A stretch of DNA of 64,000 nt from an uncultured Opitutaceae bacterium (GTDB lineage: Bacteria > Verrucomicrobiota > Verrucomicrobiia > Opitutales > Opitutaceae). Of the stretch, positions 40,867-50,100 are shown piece after piece. A program made the position numbers and the translations under genes. Numbering within the stretch: the first letter of the stretch is position 1; each line of letters opens with the position of its first letter. The notes beneath the pieces are model-generated. The model was not told the origin of the DNA. It made no database searches and was given only the letters and a program-made list of their open reading frames with translations. The stretch lies in NCBI GenBank assembly GCA_937958045.1, contig CALFXL010000038.1, positions 1-64,000 on the forward strand, in the 5' to 3' direction.

Positions 40867-42041
40867 TTGCGATCGTCGAGTCCACGGGTTGCGCGCGCGA
40901 GAGCGGAGGACGCTGGTTTCTGTGCGATCCGCAGGCGAGCGAAACAACGCGCGCGGAACTCGCGGCGATCTTGGAGCAGTCGCAATCGCTACCACTGCAA
41001 GGGCCGCGCGGCTGGCTGTGCATTCCGTCGGGTGGCACCAGCGGACGGCTGAAGTTTGCGATGCACGACGAAGAAACGCTGGGCGCAGCTGTGGCGGGTT
41101 TTTGTCGGCATTTTGGATTCGCGCGTGTGAATGCGGTGGATGTTTTGCCGCCGCATCATGTGAGCGGATTCATGGCGCGCGTGCGCAGCGCGGCGACGCG
41201 AGGAAAGCGGATCGAGTGGGCCTGGAAAGCGCTCGAACGCGGTGAGCGCCCCGAGCTGCCTGAGACCGAGGATGGTTGGGTAATTTCGCTCGTGCCGACG
41301 CAATTGCAGCGGCTGCTGAGTTCGGCCGAAGCGTGCGTGTGGCTGAGGGCATTTCGCGTGATCTTTCTCGGCGGCGGACCGGCGTGGCCGGAGCTGGCGG
41401 AGCAAGCGGCGAAGGAGAAACTGCCGATCTCGATTTGTTACGGAATGACCGAAACAGCGGCGATGGTGACTGCGCTCGTGCCCTCGGCATTTGCGACGGG
41501 CGTGCGCACCTGCGGGCAGGTCATGCCGCATGCGCGCGTGAGGATTGTCGATGAGAATACAGGGCGTGAAGTGTCCGCCGGAGAAAGGGGATTGGTGCAG
41601 GTGGGGGGCGGGAGTCTGTATCGCGGTTATTTCCCTGAACAGCGGCGTAGGGATTTTTTGGATACAAACGATCTTGGCGCGCTCGACAAGAACGGACTGC
41701 AAATTTTTGGACGGCGTGATGCGGTGATCATCACCGGAGGGAAGAAAGTATTTCCGTCGGATGTGGAAGAGGCGCTGCGCGCGACGGGGTTGTTCGATGA
41801 CGTCGTCGTGATCGGCATGGCCGATGCGGAATGGGGACAGCGCGTGGTGGCGTGTCATCCCTCGCAGGCTCGTTCAATCGATATCCAAAAAATGGATACA
41901 GCGCTGGCGGGTCTTGCGGCCTATCAGCGTCCCAAACAGTTTTTGGAAATCAAAGACTGGCCCCGCAATGCGCAGGGCAAGGTGAACCGGGATGCTTTGC
42001 GGCGTGCGGCGGAGACCGCAGCGACGAGCAGCGATCAGTGA
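40848..42041 (+). CDS. menE: o-Succinylbenzoate--CoA ligase
   Basis: A 397-residue short member of the AMP-forming acyl-CoA synthetases. The P-loop is IPSGGTSGRLKFAMHD, the adenylate-binding motif ISICYGMTETAAMV, and the hinge and C-terminal domain contain DLGALDKNGLQIFGRRDA, ITGGKKVFPSDVEE and the catalytic Lys in WPRNAQGKVNRD. The N-terminal domain is shorter than in typical MenE. A strong GGAGG lies before ATG 40848, inside menC, and the 19-nt overlap suggests coupling. It ends convergently, overlapping the thioesterase gene by 7 nt. Confidence 0.92.
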   Translation: MERAELIAIVESTGCARESGGRWFLCDPQASETTRAELAAILEQSQSLPLQGPRGWLCIPSGGTSGRLKFAMHDEETLGAAVAGFCRHFGFARVNAVDVLPPHHVSGFMARVRSAATRGKRIEWAWKALERGERPELPETEDGWVISLVPTQLQRLLSSAEACVWLRAFRVIFLGGGPAWPELAEQAAKEKLPISICYGMTETAAMVTALVPSAFATGVRTCGQVMPHARVRIVDENTGREVSAGERGLVQVGGGSLYRGYFPEQRRRDFLDTNDLGALDKNGLQIFGRRDAVIITGGKKVFPSDVEEALRATGLFDDVVVIGMADAEWGQRVVACHPSQARSIDIQKMDTALAGLAAYQRPKQFLEIKDWPRNAQGKVNRDALRRAAETAATSSDQ

Positions 42042-42460
42042 TCCGAGGCCGGGAGGTCGCCCACCCAGGCGGCGAGTTCGGGCGGCAGCTCGGTGCGTTC
42101 GCGGGTATCGCTATGGATGCAGACGTGACAAGTGCGGACGTGTGCGACGACTTTTTGCGGCGTCGGATGCCGGCGCGTCATCTCGAAATCGATCGCATAG
42201 GTTTCGGGCGTCAGGCGCGAAGGCGTGACGGAGACTTCGATGCGATCGCCACAAAAAAGTGGACGCAGATATTCGGCGGAGCTTTTCGAAACCGGAACGA
42301 CGACGGTATTTTGAGAGAAGAAAGCGCGGACGTTGATGCCTGCGGCAGCGAGCGCTTCCTCGTACGCCTCGTGGCAAATCGCGAGGTAGTTGGGAAAGAA
42401 AACGACCCCGGCGGCATCGGTGTCGGGGAAGTGAATCGTGCGTTGGTAAACGAAAGCCAT
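42035..42460 (-). CDS. Hot-dog thioesterase, probable 1,4-dihydroxy-2-naphthoyl-CoA hydrolase
   Basis: A 141-residue hot-dog-fold thioesterase of the 4-hydroxybenzoyl-CoA type. The catalytic Asp lies in HFPDTDAAGVVFFPNYLAIC, which is followed by HEAYEEALAAAG. That wording resembles cyanobacterial DHNA-CoA hydrolases, which release dihydroxynaphthoate for MenA. The neighbours menC and menE (convergent, 7-nt overlap) point to the same menaquinone/phylloquinone pathway. A general acyl-CoA thioesterase remains possible. Confidence 0.82.
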   Translation of the reverse strand: MAFVYQRTIHFPDTDAAGVVFFPNYLAICHEAYEEALAAAGINVRAFFSQNTVVVPVSKSSAEYLRPLFCGDRIEVSVTPSRLTPETYAIDFEMTRRHPTPQKVVAHVRTCHVCIHSDTRERTELPPELAAWVGDLPASDH

Positions 42461-42522
42461 CGTGCGAAAGAAAGCAGGAAGCGCGCTAGATGGAAAGACT
42501 GCAGCGAGCGGGCTGGGGAGGC

Positions 42523-44097
42523 CTAGTTTGCGTCTGCGGTTGCGAGTGACGAGGCAGGTTCAGACTCCGCGATCGCGCGCAGCGGCAAGCTGACGGTGCA
42601 ATGCGTGCCCATTTCGAGCATACTTTCGATCGTGAACGAGCCCTGCATGAGTCCGATGAGGCGGCGGCTCAACAGCAGGCCGAGACCGGCGCCGGCGTAG
42701 GCGCGCAATGCCCCGGTTTCTTGGAAAGCGTTTTGGAGCGCGGTGAGTTTTCGCGAGGGAATGCCGATGCCGGTGTCTTCGATGTCGAAGACGAGTTGTC
42801 CGTTCTCGCCGGTGTCGTCGGGCAGCCAGCGTGCCGCGAGGCGAATGTGTCCGCGATCGGTGAACTTGATGGCGTTGTCGAGGAGTTGGTGGAGAATCTG
42901 GCGAACGCGCGGCGCATCGCCTTCGACGCTCAAGTTGTGCGGGCAGTTTTGTTCGACCCGGAGTTCGAGCTTCTTCCTGACGATGGTGGGACTCGCGTGT
43001 TCGACGAGCTCGTGAATGAGGCGCGCGGGCGACCAAGGTTGGCGATCGAGGATGAGCCGTTTTTCGTCGATACGACGGAGATCGCCGAGGGCGTTAAGCA
43101 TCAGGAGCAGACGTTCGCCCGCGGTGGAGATTGTGGAAAGATAACGACGCTGCTCGGGCGTGAGTTTGGTTTCGGAAAGGAGATTGGAGAAACCGAAGAT
43201 CGCCGTGAGAGGAGTGCGAAATTCGTTATCCATCGCCGCGAAGAGTTCGTTCTTGGCGTGGTTGGCGCGATGCACGGACTCGATCGCTTGCTGCAGCGCG
43301 CGCTCGGTGTCGCGGCGTTGCCAGGTTTCGGCACGCAGGAGGATGAGCGCGGTTTCGCGGGAAAGAAAAACCGCCACAAGGATCAGCATCGCGGCGAGGG
43401 CGAGTGCGCGTGCGGAGACGACGCCGGCGATCCAATTCTCCGCGGGATAGTCGATGCCGACGCCGGCTTCGATCCGGCCTTGATCATCGTAGATAGGCGT
43501 GAGCGAAGAAACCCAAGTGCCCCAGCGGTCGGATTCCAGCGTGGCGTCGAACGCCGTTTCGCCGCGCAGCGCGGCGAAGAAATGCTCGGTGGTTTCCTCG
43601 TAAATCTCGCCGATCGGCGTGCGCGCTTCGCGATAGCCGTCGAACAAGCCGTCGCGGTTGTAGTCGGTTTCCGAATCCACGATGAAAACAACGCGGCGGT
43701 CATCGTGGCGGCGAAACGTGTAGATGTCGGAAATGAACGGATTAACGCGCAGCCAGTTTTTCTGCGCTTCGATGATGCGGAGATAAACCGGATCATCGGG
43801 TGGTGTGTCGGGACCGATTTGCGCATGACCGAGTTTTTGCAGCTCGAGCGCGTACGTGGTGCCGAGATTGGTATAGGCCAGTTGCAGCGAGCGCGAGCGC
43901 ATCCAGCCCGCGCCTTCGGCTGCGGCGAAACCCACGATGATAAAAGCGCCGGCGATAAACCACGTGGTCTGCCCCAGACGGCAACCGGAGCGACGCCGAC
44001 GCACGAGCGTCTGACACAAGGCCGCCGCGGCCACCGTGAGGGCGGCGAAAAGTACGCCGTCGAGGCGATAGGAGAGGAGCGTGTGCAGAAACGTCAT
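42523..44097 (-). CDS. Membrane histidine-kinase-like protein with Asn replacing the phospho-acceptor His
   Basis: 524 residues. Two N-terminal helices (LFAALTVAAAALCQTLV and FIAGAFIIVGFAAAE) are followed by an extracytoplasmic sensor region of about 160 residues (DIYTFRRHDDRRVVFIVDSE, RWGTWVSSLTPIYDDQGRI, PAS/dCache-like) and a third helix (LALAAMLILVAVFL). The dimerisation box reads FAAMDNEFRTPLTAIFGF: the position of the invariant His is Asn (N291, codon AAC at 43225-43227). The ATPase part is intact: N box LHQLLDNAIKFTD, G1 DIEDTGIGIPS, G2 AGAGLGLLLSRRL. It may bind ATP without autophosphorylating and so regulate another kinase. Confidence 0.9.
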   Translation of the reverse strand: MTFLHTLLSYRLDGVLFAALTVAAAALCQTLVRRRRSGCRLGQTTWFIAGAFIIVGFAAAEGAGWMRSRSLQLAYTNLGTTYALELQKLGHAQIGPDTPPDDPVYLRIIEAQKNWLRVNPFISDIYTFRRHDDRRVVFIVDSETDYNRDGLFDGYREARTPIGEIYEETTEHFFAALRGETAFDATLESDRWGTWVSSLTPIYDDQGRIEAGVGIDYPAENWIAGVVSARALALAAMLILVAVFLSRETALILLRAETWQRRDTERALQQAIESVHRANHAKNELFAAMDNEFRTPLTAIFGFSNLLSETKLTPEQRRYLSTISTAGERLLLMLNALGDLRRIDEKRLILDRQPWSPARLIHELVEHASPTIVRKKLELRVEQNCPHNLSVEGDAPRVRQILHQLLDNAIKFTDRGHIRLAARWLPDDTGENGQLVFDIEDTGIGIPSRKLTALQNAFQETGALRAYAGAGLGLLLSRRLIGLMQGSFTIESMLEMGTHCTVSLPLRAIAESEPASSLATADAN

Positions 44098-44175
44098 TGG
44101 CCCGCGGGCGTGCCCGCAACTATCCTCACAAAAGTGCGGACAGTTGCCCGGTGTATCGACTCGTCGGACGAACGA

Positions 44176-44724
44176 CTAAAGCGCCAAGGTGGCCAGACGT
44201 TGCGTGAAAACGTCTTCGGTTAGCACGGGTTGCGACGGTTGCGCATCGAAAGTGACCGGAAGCTCGATCCACGATTTGCAACCGCCCATCTCGGATGTGC
44301 GGGCGAGGGTGATCGGAGTGAGCAGGGCATAGACGCGAACAACCAGCGCGTGTATGCCCGCGGGACGGCTCCACTCGAAACGTTCGCGCACGGTCGCTTC
44401 GGTCCAGTGATGATGCGGATCGAGGCGGGCAACATCGCCCCAGCGGTCAAGAAAGACGGATTTCGCGACGTCCGCGAAGTAGCGTAGGGAGATTGTGGAT
44501 ACGTCGTTGCTTGCGTCCGTGAACCAGCGGGCTGCGGCGGGTTTGGTTTTCTCCTGCTGCGCGTGAAACTGCGTCGGGAAAAGCCAGAAGCGCGAGGCGT
44601 TTATTTGAAAACCGCCGCGTCCCTCAGCGATGCCGCCCTTGCGCAGAATGAGGATCTGTTCGCCGGCGCCGAGTGCGTTGACGATGATCTGCCATTCTTT
44701 GAACGCGGGAGCGGATGCCGTCAT
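44176..44724 (-). CDS. DUF1802 family protein
   Basis: 182 residues. It begins FKEWQIIVNALGAGEQILIL followed by RKGGIAEGRGGF and later FWLFPTQFHAQQ, the signature layout of DUF1802 proteins as I recall it (KEW...L..G.Q.L.LRKGGI...F.......FLFPT..HQ). Function unknown. The start is shared with the end of the upstream lipoprotein gene (4-nt overlap), so the two are probably co-translated. No membrane segment. Confidence 0.75.
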   Translation of the reverse strand: MTASAPAFKEWQIIVNALGAGEQILILRKGGIAEGRGGFQINASRFWLFPTQFHAQQEKTKPAAARWFTDASNDVSTISLRYFADVAKSVFLDRWGDVARLDPHHHWTEATVRERFEWSRPAGIHALVVRVYALLTPITLARTSEMGGCKSWIELPVTFDAQPSQPVLTEDVFTQRLATLAL

Positions 44725-45242
44725 GATTTCGGTGCGTTTTCGGGAAGCGTCGTTTTCCCCAGCTCGGCGATGCGCCGGTTGTTTTTGGCGATGCGCGCGT
44801 CGGTCTGGTTCATGCGGTTGCGGGTGTTTTCGAGAAGCTTGGTGGTGTATTCGCGCAGCGCGTCGTCTTCGGTTTCTTCCAAGGTCTTCGTGAATCGGGG
44901 AAGATTTTGCGTGTCGTTCAGCAGCTGGTTGCGGAGGTAGCGATTATGTTCGCGATAGCCAAAGGCGAGCACGTCGCGCAGCGGGAGCCCGTTGATCTGT
45001 TTACACAACGGATCGTAGGGATCGAGCGCGGTCATCGGACGCAGGCGCGGCGTATAGTCCTGCAGGAAACGAATGACGGTGACGATTTCTTCCTGATCGG
45101 CTTCGGAGAAGTCGTCGCGAGTGTGCTCCCACCACTGGCTCAGATGGTGAGGGGTGGAGGCTTTGACTTTTCGATCGAACGGATCTTTCGGAGCGCAGCC
45201 TGTGAGCAGCGCGAGCAATGCGAGAACGAGGATGTATTTCAT
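44721..45242 (-). CDS. Lipoprotein, unknown function
   Basis: A 173-residue lipoprotein with a classical signal (MKYILVLALLALLTGC); lipobox LLTGC puts the lipidated Cys at 16. The mature part is hydrophilic: helices around WWEHTRDDFSEADQEEIVTV, ETEDDALREYTTKLLEN and NQTDARIAKNNRRIAEL suggest a coiled-coil tail. A 4-nt overlap with the DUF1802 gene downstream indicates one transcript. No homologue is recognised. Confidence 0.75.
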   Translation of the reverse strand: MKYILVLALLALLTGCAPKDPFDRKVKASTPHHLSQWWEHTRDDFSEADQEEIVTVIRFLQDYTPRLRPMTALDPYDPLCKQINGLPLRDVLAFGYREHNRYLRNQLLNDTQNLPRFTKTLEETEDDALREYTTKLLENTRNRMNQTDARIAKNNRRIAELGKTTLPENAPKS

Positions 45243-45302
45243 GGGGTACCGCCGGACTAGCAGCGGATTCCATGAGTGCGCCGGGAAGGCGCGAGCCGAA
45301 AA

Positions 45303-46715
45303 TCACTGCGCTTGTTTAGCGACTTTGAACTCAGCGGGTTTTTGGCCCGGAGGAAGCGCGAGCAAATCGTAATCCTGATAACCGGTGATCTCGACATCGA
45401 CAAACGAGCCGACGGGCAGCTCGCGCGGCACATACACGCGGCCGTCGATATCGGGGGCATCCGCTTCGCCGCGGGCGACGCCGGGTTCTTCGACGAGCAC
45501 GCGAATCGTGCGGCCGACGTAGCGTTTGCTGACTTCGCGAGCGATGTCTCGCTGGAGCGCCATGGTGCGGTGCCAGCGGGCCTCTTTGACTTTTTCCGAA
45601 AGCTGATCGGTGCGTTTGGCGGCTTTGGTGCCTTCTTCCTGCGAATAACGGAAGACGCCGAGACGCTCGAACTGCACCTCGCGCATGAACTCGCAAAGCT
45701 CATCGACGTCGGCGTCGGTTTCGCCGGGGAAGCCAACGATGAACGTCGTGCGCAACGCGATGCCGGGGATGCCGGCGCGAATGCGTTTCACGAGATCGCG
45801 GATGTAGGCGGAAGACGTTTCGCGCTGCATCTCGGTGAGCATGTGATCGCTGATGTGTTGCAGCGGCATGTCCACGTAGCGGGCGACCTTCGGGCACTCG
45901 GCGATGGTCTTGATGAGCTCGTCGCTCCAATGCGCGGGATGCGTGTAGAGCAGGCGTATCCAAAAATCTCCTTCAATCGCGTTGAGCTCGCGCAAGAGCG
46001 TGGTGAGCGCGGTGCCGCGCGAGGAGTCGACCGGCGTGCGCGGATTGGGACGTTGTTCCCACGTGTCCATGCCGAAGTAAGTCGTGTCCTGGGAGATGAG
46101 ATTGATCTCTTTGACGCCCTCTTTGACGAGCTGACGCGCTTCGGCGACGACGCTCTCGACGCTGCGCGAACGGTGACGTCCGCGGATCTGAGGAATGATA
46201 CAGAACGCGCACGGGTGGTTACAGCCCTCGGCGATCTTGATGTAGGCAAAATGTTTCGGCGTGAGGCGGAAACGCGGCGTGTCGTAATCGGGGATGTAGG
46301 TGGAGCGACCTGTGACGAAGTTTTCGGGGAGGTCCTTTTTGCCGCGTTCTTTTTCGTAGATGCCCTCGATGATGGGCGCGACCTTGGTCACTTGATCGAG
46401 ACCGATGAACGCATCGACCTCGGGAAGCGCATCAGGGAGTTCCTTGGAGAAACGCTGCGACATGCAGCCGGCGACGATGAGCTTTTGCTCTTTGCGGCGT
46501 TTGCGCATGCCGCGGTTTTCGTGCTGCTCGAGGATGGTGTTGATCGATTCTTCCTTGGACGCGTTGAGGAAGGAGCAGGTGTTGACGATCACGACGTCGG
46601 CTTTTTCCGCATCGGGTATGACCTGCATGCCGGCTTGGTGAAGGTGGCCGACCATGATCTCGCTATCGACGAGGTTCTTGGCGCAACCGAGGGAGATGAG
46701 ACTGACTTTGATCAT
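45303..46715 (-). CDS. rimO: Ribosomal protein S12 methylthiotransferase RimO
   Basis: A 470-residue radical-SAM enzyme that methylthiolates S12 Asp89. The UPF0004 domain Cys residues are in SLGCAKNLVDSE, VNTCSFLNASKEE and AGCMSQRF. The radical-SAM cluster is in AEGCNHPCAFCIIPQIRGRH (CxxxCxxC). A C-terminal TRAM domain follows (GRTIRVLVEEPGVARGEADA). The RimO-specific reading DMPLQHISDHML is present, separating it from MiaB. Length is normal. It lies 60 bp from the lipoprotein gene. Confidence 0.96.
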   Translation of the reverse strand: MIKVSLISLGCAKNLVDSEIMVGHLHQAGMQVIPDAEKADVVIVNTCSFLNASKEESINTILEQHENRGMRKRRKEQKLIVAGCMSQRFSKELPDALPEVDAFIGLDQVTKVAPIIEGIYEKERGKKDLPENFVTGRSTYIPDYDTPRFRLTPKHFAYIKIAEGCNHPCAFCIIPQIRGRHRSRSVESVVAEARQLVKEGVKEINLISQDTTYFGMDTWEQRPNPRTPVDSSRGTALTTLLRELNAIEGDFWIRLLYTHPAHWSDELIKTIAECPKVARYVDMPLQHISDHMLTEMQRETSSAYIRDLVKRIRAGIPGIALRTTFIVGFPGETDADVDELCEFMREVQFERLGVFRYSQEEGTKAAKRTDQLSEKVKEARWHRTMALQRDIAREVSKRYVGRTIRVLVEEPGVARGEADAPDIDGRVYVPRELPVGSFVDVEITGYQDYDLLALPPGQKPAEFKVAKQAQ

Positions 46716-46769
46716 GGCGTGCGGGCGACGGGAGGGAAAAGGAACAACGGTCGCGAAGACGAGGGACTG

Positions 46770-46802
46770 AAACGAAAAACCGCGGCCGAGAGCCGCGGTT
46801 AA
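46770..46802 (-). terminator. Terminator of the small basic protein gene
   Basis: AACCGCGGC (46778-46786), loop CGAGA, GCCGCGGTT (46792-46800); read on the minus strand it is followed by TTTTTCG. It sits 26 bp after the stop of the 35-codon gene and before rimO. Confidence 0.88.
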
Positions 46803-46826
46803 AAGAGTCGAGAATGTGCTGCGGGC

Positions 46827-46934
46827 TTATTTCTTGGCCGACTTCTTGGCGGATGCCTTGGCGGCGGCTTTCTTACGTTTGAGATAAGCGATGCGGCGCT
46901 TCTTCTTGATGATCTTGTTGTATTGTTTGCCCAT
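46827..46934 (-). CDS. Small basic (Lys/Arg-rich) protein
   Basis: 35 residues, starting MGKQYNKIIKKKRRIAYL and ending AKKSAKK, with 17 Lys or Arg. I recall short proteins of this kind annotated as 'small basic protein' in Verrucomicrobia and Chlamydiae; a ribosomal or nucleic-acid-binding role is likely from composition. It has its own terminator at 46778, which supports a real gene. It is too short for most gene finders. Homology is from memory and unverified. Confidence 0.72.
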   Translation of the reverse strand: MGKQYNKIIKKKRRIAYLKRKKAAAKASAKKSAKK

Positions 46935-47150
46935 GGGAAAGGTGTTGAGAGGCGAGAGAGTGCGAGAATCGCCGTAGCGGAGTCAAGAGCGTGTCGTGTG
47001 GGGGCGCCTACGGCCAGCCTGCGTGCGGATGTAAGGGAGTCCCCGAACGTGAAGAGGAATGTCGGGACTAATGAAATTTGCAGGAGGAATTTGGGAAGCA
47101 GCCCATCAGGTCCGGCTTGTCCTCGCAGCGATTGGTTCCCCGTCATCCCC

Positions 47151-50100
47151 ATGAATACATCCTTCTCGGATTCTTGTTTGCTTCCGCACAAGCCGCGACC
47201 ACGCGCCTTGTTCGCGTTTACCTGGGCTATATTGAGCGCAGTCGTGTTCGCGTTGCTGCCGGCATCGCGAGCAGCGCAGACGATCAGCGTCACAAAAACC
47301 TGCATGGAGGGTCAGCCCGCGTCGGTGAGTGGCACGAGCACGTTCACGATCTCCACGCCACAAGTCATCGAGTGGTCGGCTTCGTACACGTTCGGATCGC
47401 CGTGCAATGGAAACGACTTCTACCTGCACACCGATCCGGGCAATCTCACGGCGATCCCGCTCACGACCAGCGGCGGGTTGGGCGGCACGCATTTCCTCAA
47501 TCCCGGCACCTACCATATCAGTATCAACTATTTTGGTATGGGCGGCGGAACGTACAGCGTGACGTTCAACCGCACCGCGACGATCGGGCTTTCCACGTCG
47601 ACGCATGATTTCGGGCAGGAGCTCGAAAACGATTCCTCGTCCAACAAGAGCATCACGGTCACGAAGACCGGCGATCTCGACGTGAACAACATCACCGCGG
47701 CTCTGGAGGGCGCGGACGCGGCGTATTTCAGCCTAAGTTCATTGCCATCGCCGAGCGATGATGCGCCGACGTCGTTTAACGTGAGGTTTAACGCCGGCAC
47801 GATCAGCGGGTCGGCGCCCCAAGTTCTTCGCAGCGCGGTTGTTCGCGTCAAAGGCATCAGCGATCCCGTGGGTACCCCGGTTCCGGATGTGCTCCTTACC
47901 GTGAAAGGTACGACGGTGAAACGCGTGCCGGACATCGATTATCAAGGCACGACGCCGTCGACGATCCGCGCGAATCATGTCGCGGGTGAGACCGCGAACT
48001 TTACCGCGCGTATCAAGAATCTGGGTACAGAAGCGCTCACGTTTACCGCACCGATCCAACTGGTGAACGATAGTGCGGGAAATGCCTTTGCGCTTTCGGG
48101 CGTGCCGTCGATATCGCCGTTGGCGCCAAACGCCACGCGCGACATCGCCATCACCTTCACACCGCCGCCGACCGCGAATCAGGATCAAGTGTTTGCCGGA
48201 CATCTCGTGGTGAGCTCCAACGATCCCGACGAACCGGTGTTGTTGTGCAATTTCACCGCGACGGCACATGAGCCGAGACCGAAAATCCGCATCGAACCGC
48301 AGAACCTGCTTCTCGACTACCGCGAGGTCGAAATCGGTTTCTCGTACGATCTCGGTGTGATCGTCCACAACGACGGTGACGCTCCGTTGGTCTTCAACAT
48401 CACCGAAGTAGATCCCGCCGATCCCGATCGTCCGCAATGGTCGAATCTCGAAACGCAGACCGGCGTCACCGTGGCGCCCGGAGGAAACAGCGTGCACAAA
48501 ATGACGTTCACGCCGACGATCGTGGGCGGGCCGTATTCGATTTCGTTGAGCGTGGTGGGCACGAATCACTCGACCTTGCCGCCGCCGGCGACGGTGATGC
48601 TGACGGGCAAATGCCTTCCCCCGATTCCGATCAACAGCGTGCTCGTGCTCGATCGCAGCGGCAGCATGGCCGACTCCGCGGGGCCGGTTTCCAAGATCGC
48701 CGCACTCGGCAACGCCGCGAGTATCTGGACGTCGCTGTTGCGTTTGGAGACGTCCGGAAATCCCGGACTCGGCGATGCGCTCGGTCTCGTGAAATACAAT
48801 CACACGAACCAAGAGTATAAGCCGCTCCAACTCCTCACGGCCGCGTATCGCGATGATATTTTGAACAATCTCGACTCCGCCGCGCTGGGCGATCTGGCGC
48901 GGTTGAAACCGGATAATGACACCGGCATCGGCGGCGCGATGCAGCGGGGCGCCGACATGTTGCGAAACAATCCGTTGGAAGCTCCGGGCACGCCTGAACG
49001 CAAACACGTGCTCGTGGTGATGACCGACGGAATGGAGAATCGCACACCTTCGATTAGCGACGTGCTCCCTGGTATCACCGCCGCGGATACACGCTTGAAA
49101 ATCTATTCGCTGGGCTTGGGCGATAATCTCGAGTTGGCGAAGCTGCAGTCGATCACGAACCAATCGTCCGAGCACGGTTTCCATCAAGTGACCGGCGATC
49201 TCTCGGGCGCGCAGCGTTTCGATCTGAACACGTTTTATTTCAAAATCTTCGTGGACAGCATCGACTGGCAGCTGGTCGTCGATCCCACCTTCGCCGTGGA
49301 TCTCAGCTCCACGGCGGCCCAGCTCGTGGATACGGCGGATGTATGCAGTTCGGATCTTTCCGCGATTTTCCTGATCATGGATGAACCGGGACTGCGTCCG
49401 TACTACGACCTGCATCTGATCGATCCCAACAACAACGTGATCGTCGTCGGCACGACGGTCGGCGGCGTGCCGGTGCAAGTGAGCGAGCGCGACAATTACC
49501 GCATCATCAAAGTGGTCTTCCCGGACCTCGCATTTGCGTCGAGCTATGTGGGCGAATGGAAACTCATGCTGGTGCCGAACGGAAAATGGAAACCGCGCAC
49601 ACCGGGCGCCGCCACGCACAACGTTCCGCCCGCGGGAGGAAACGATCCGCTCTTCAACGGCTACAACGGACTCGTGCCGATCGGCTTCGGCGCGGCCGTG
49701 GCGTCGAATTATCGTTTGAAGGCCAATGCCATCGCTTCGCCCAACTACGAACCTGGCGCGACCATCACGCTCACCGCGGAGTTGTCTGATCGCGGCTGGC
49801 CGTCGGTGACCGGCACGGTGACCGTTGATGCGACGAAACCCGATGGCTCAACCGTGAGCGGCATTGTACTCTACGATGACGGCACGCATGGCGATGTGGC
49901 CGCTGGCGATGGCACGTGGACGGGGAAGTTCGCGCAGACGACGCAGCAAGGAAGCTACAGATTCTTCTTCAACGCCATCGGTAGAAACGATCGCGGGGAA
50001 CTCGCGCCTCGTCAGGCGACGCGCTACGTTTCGTTGACGCCGCCGCCGCGCGATCCGCCCGGACGCGGCGACGGTGACGGCCGTGGCGATGGTTGCCTGC

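Noticed and set aside
47091..47118. GGAAGCAGCCC followed by CAGGTCCGG looks like the SRP RNA apical motif.
   Set aside because: The two elements are in the wrong order (SRP RNA has CAGGTCCGGAAGGAAGCAG) and no flanking helix forms.
49338..49358. The VWA protein contains DVCSSDL, the same peptide that the Illumina adapter encodes when read in frame.
   Set aside because: The codons here (GAT GTA TGC AGT TCG GAT CTT) differ from the adapter at several positions, and the frame continues normally on both sides, so it is a chance match rather than contamination.
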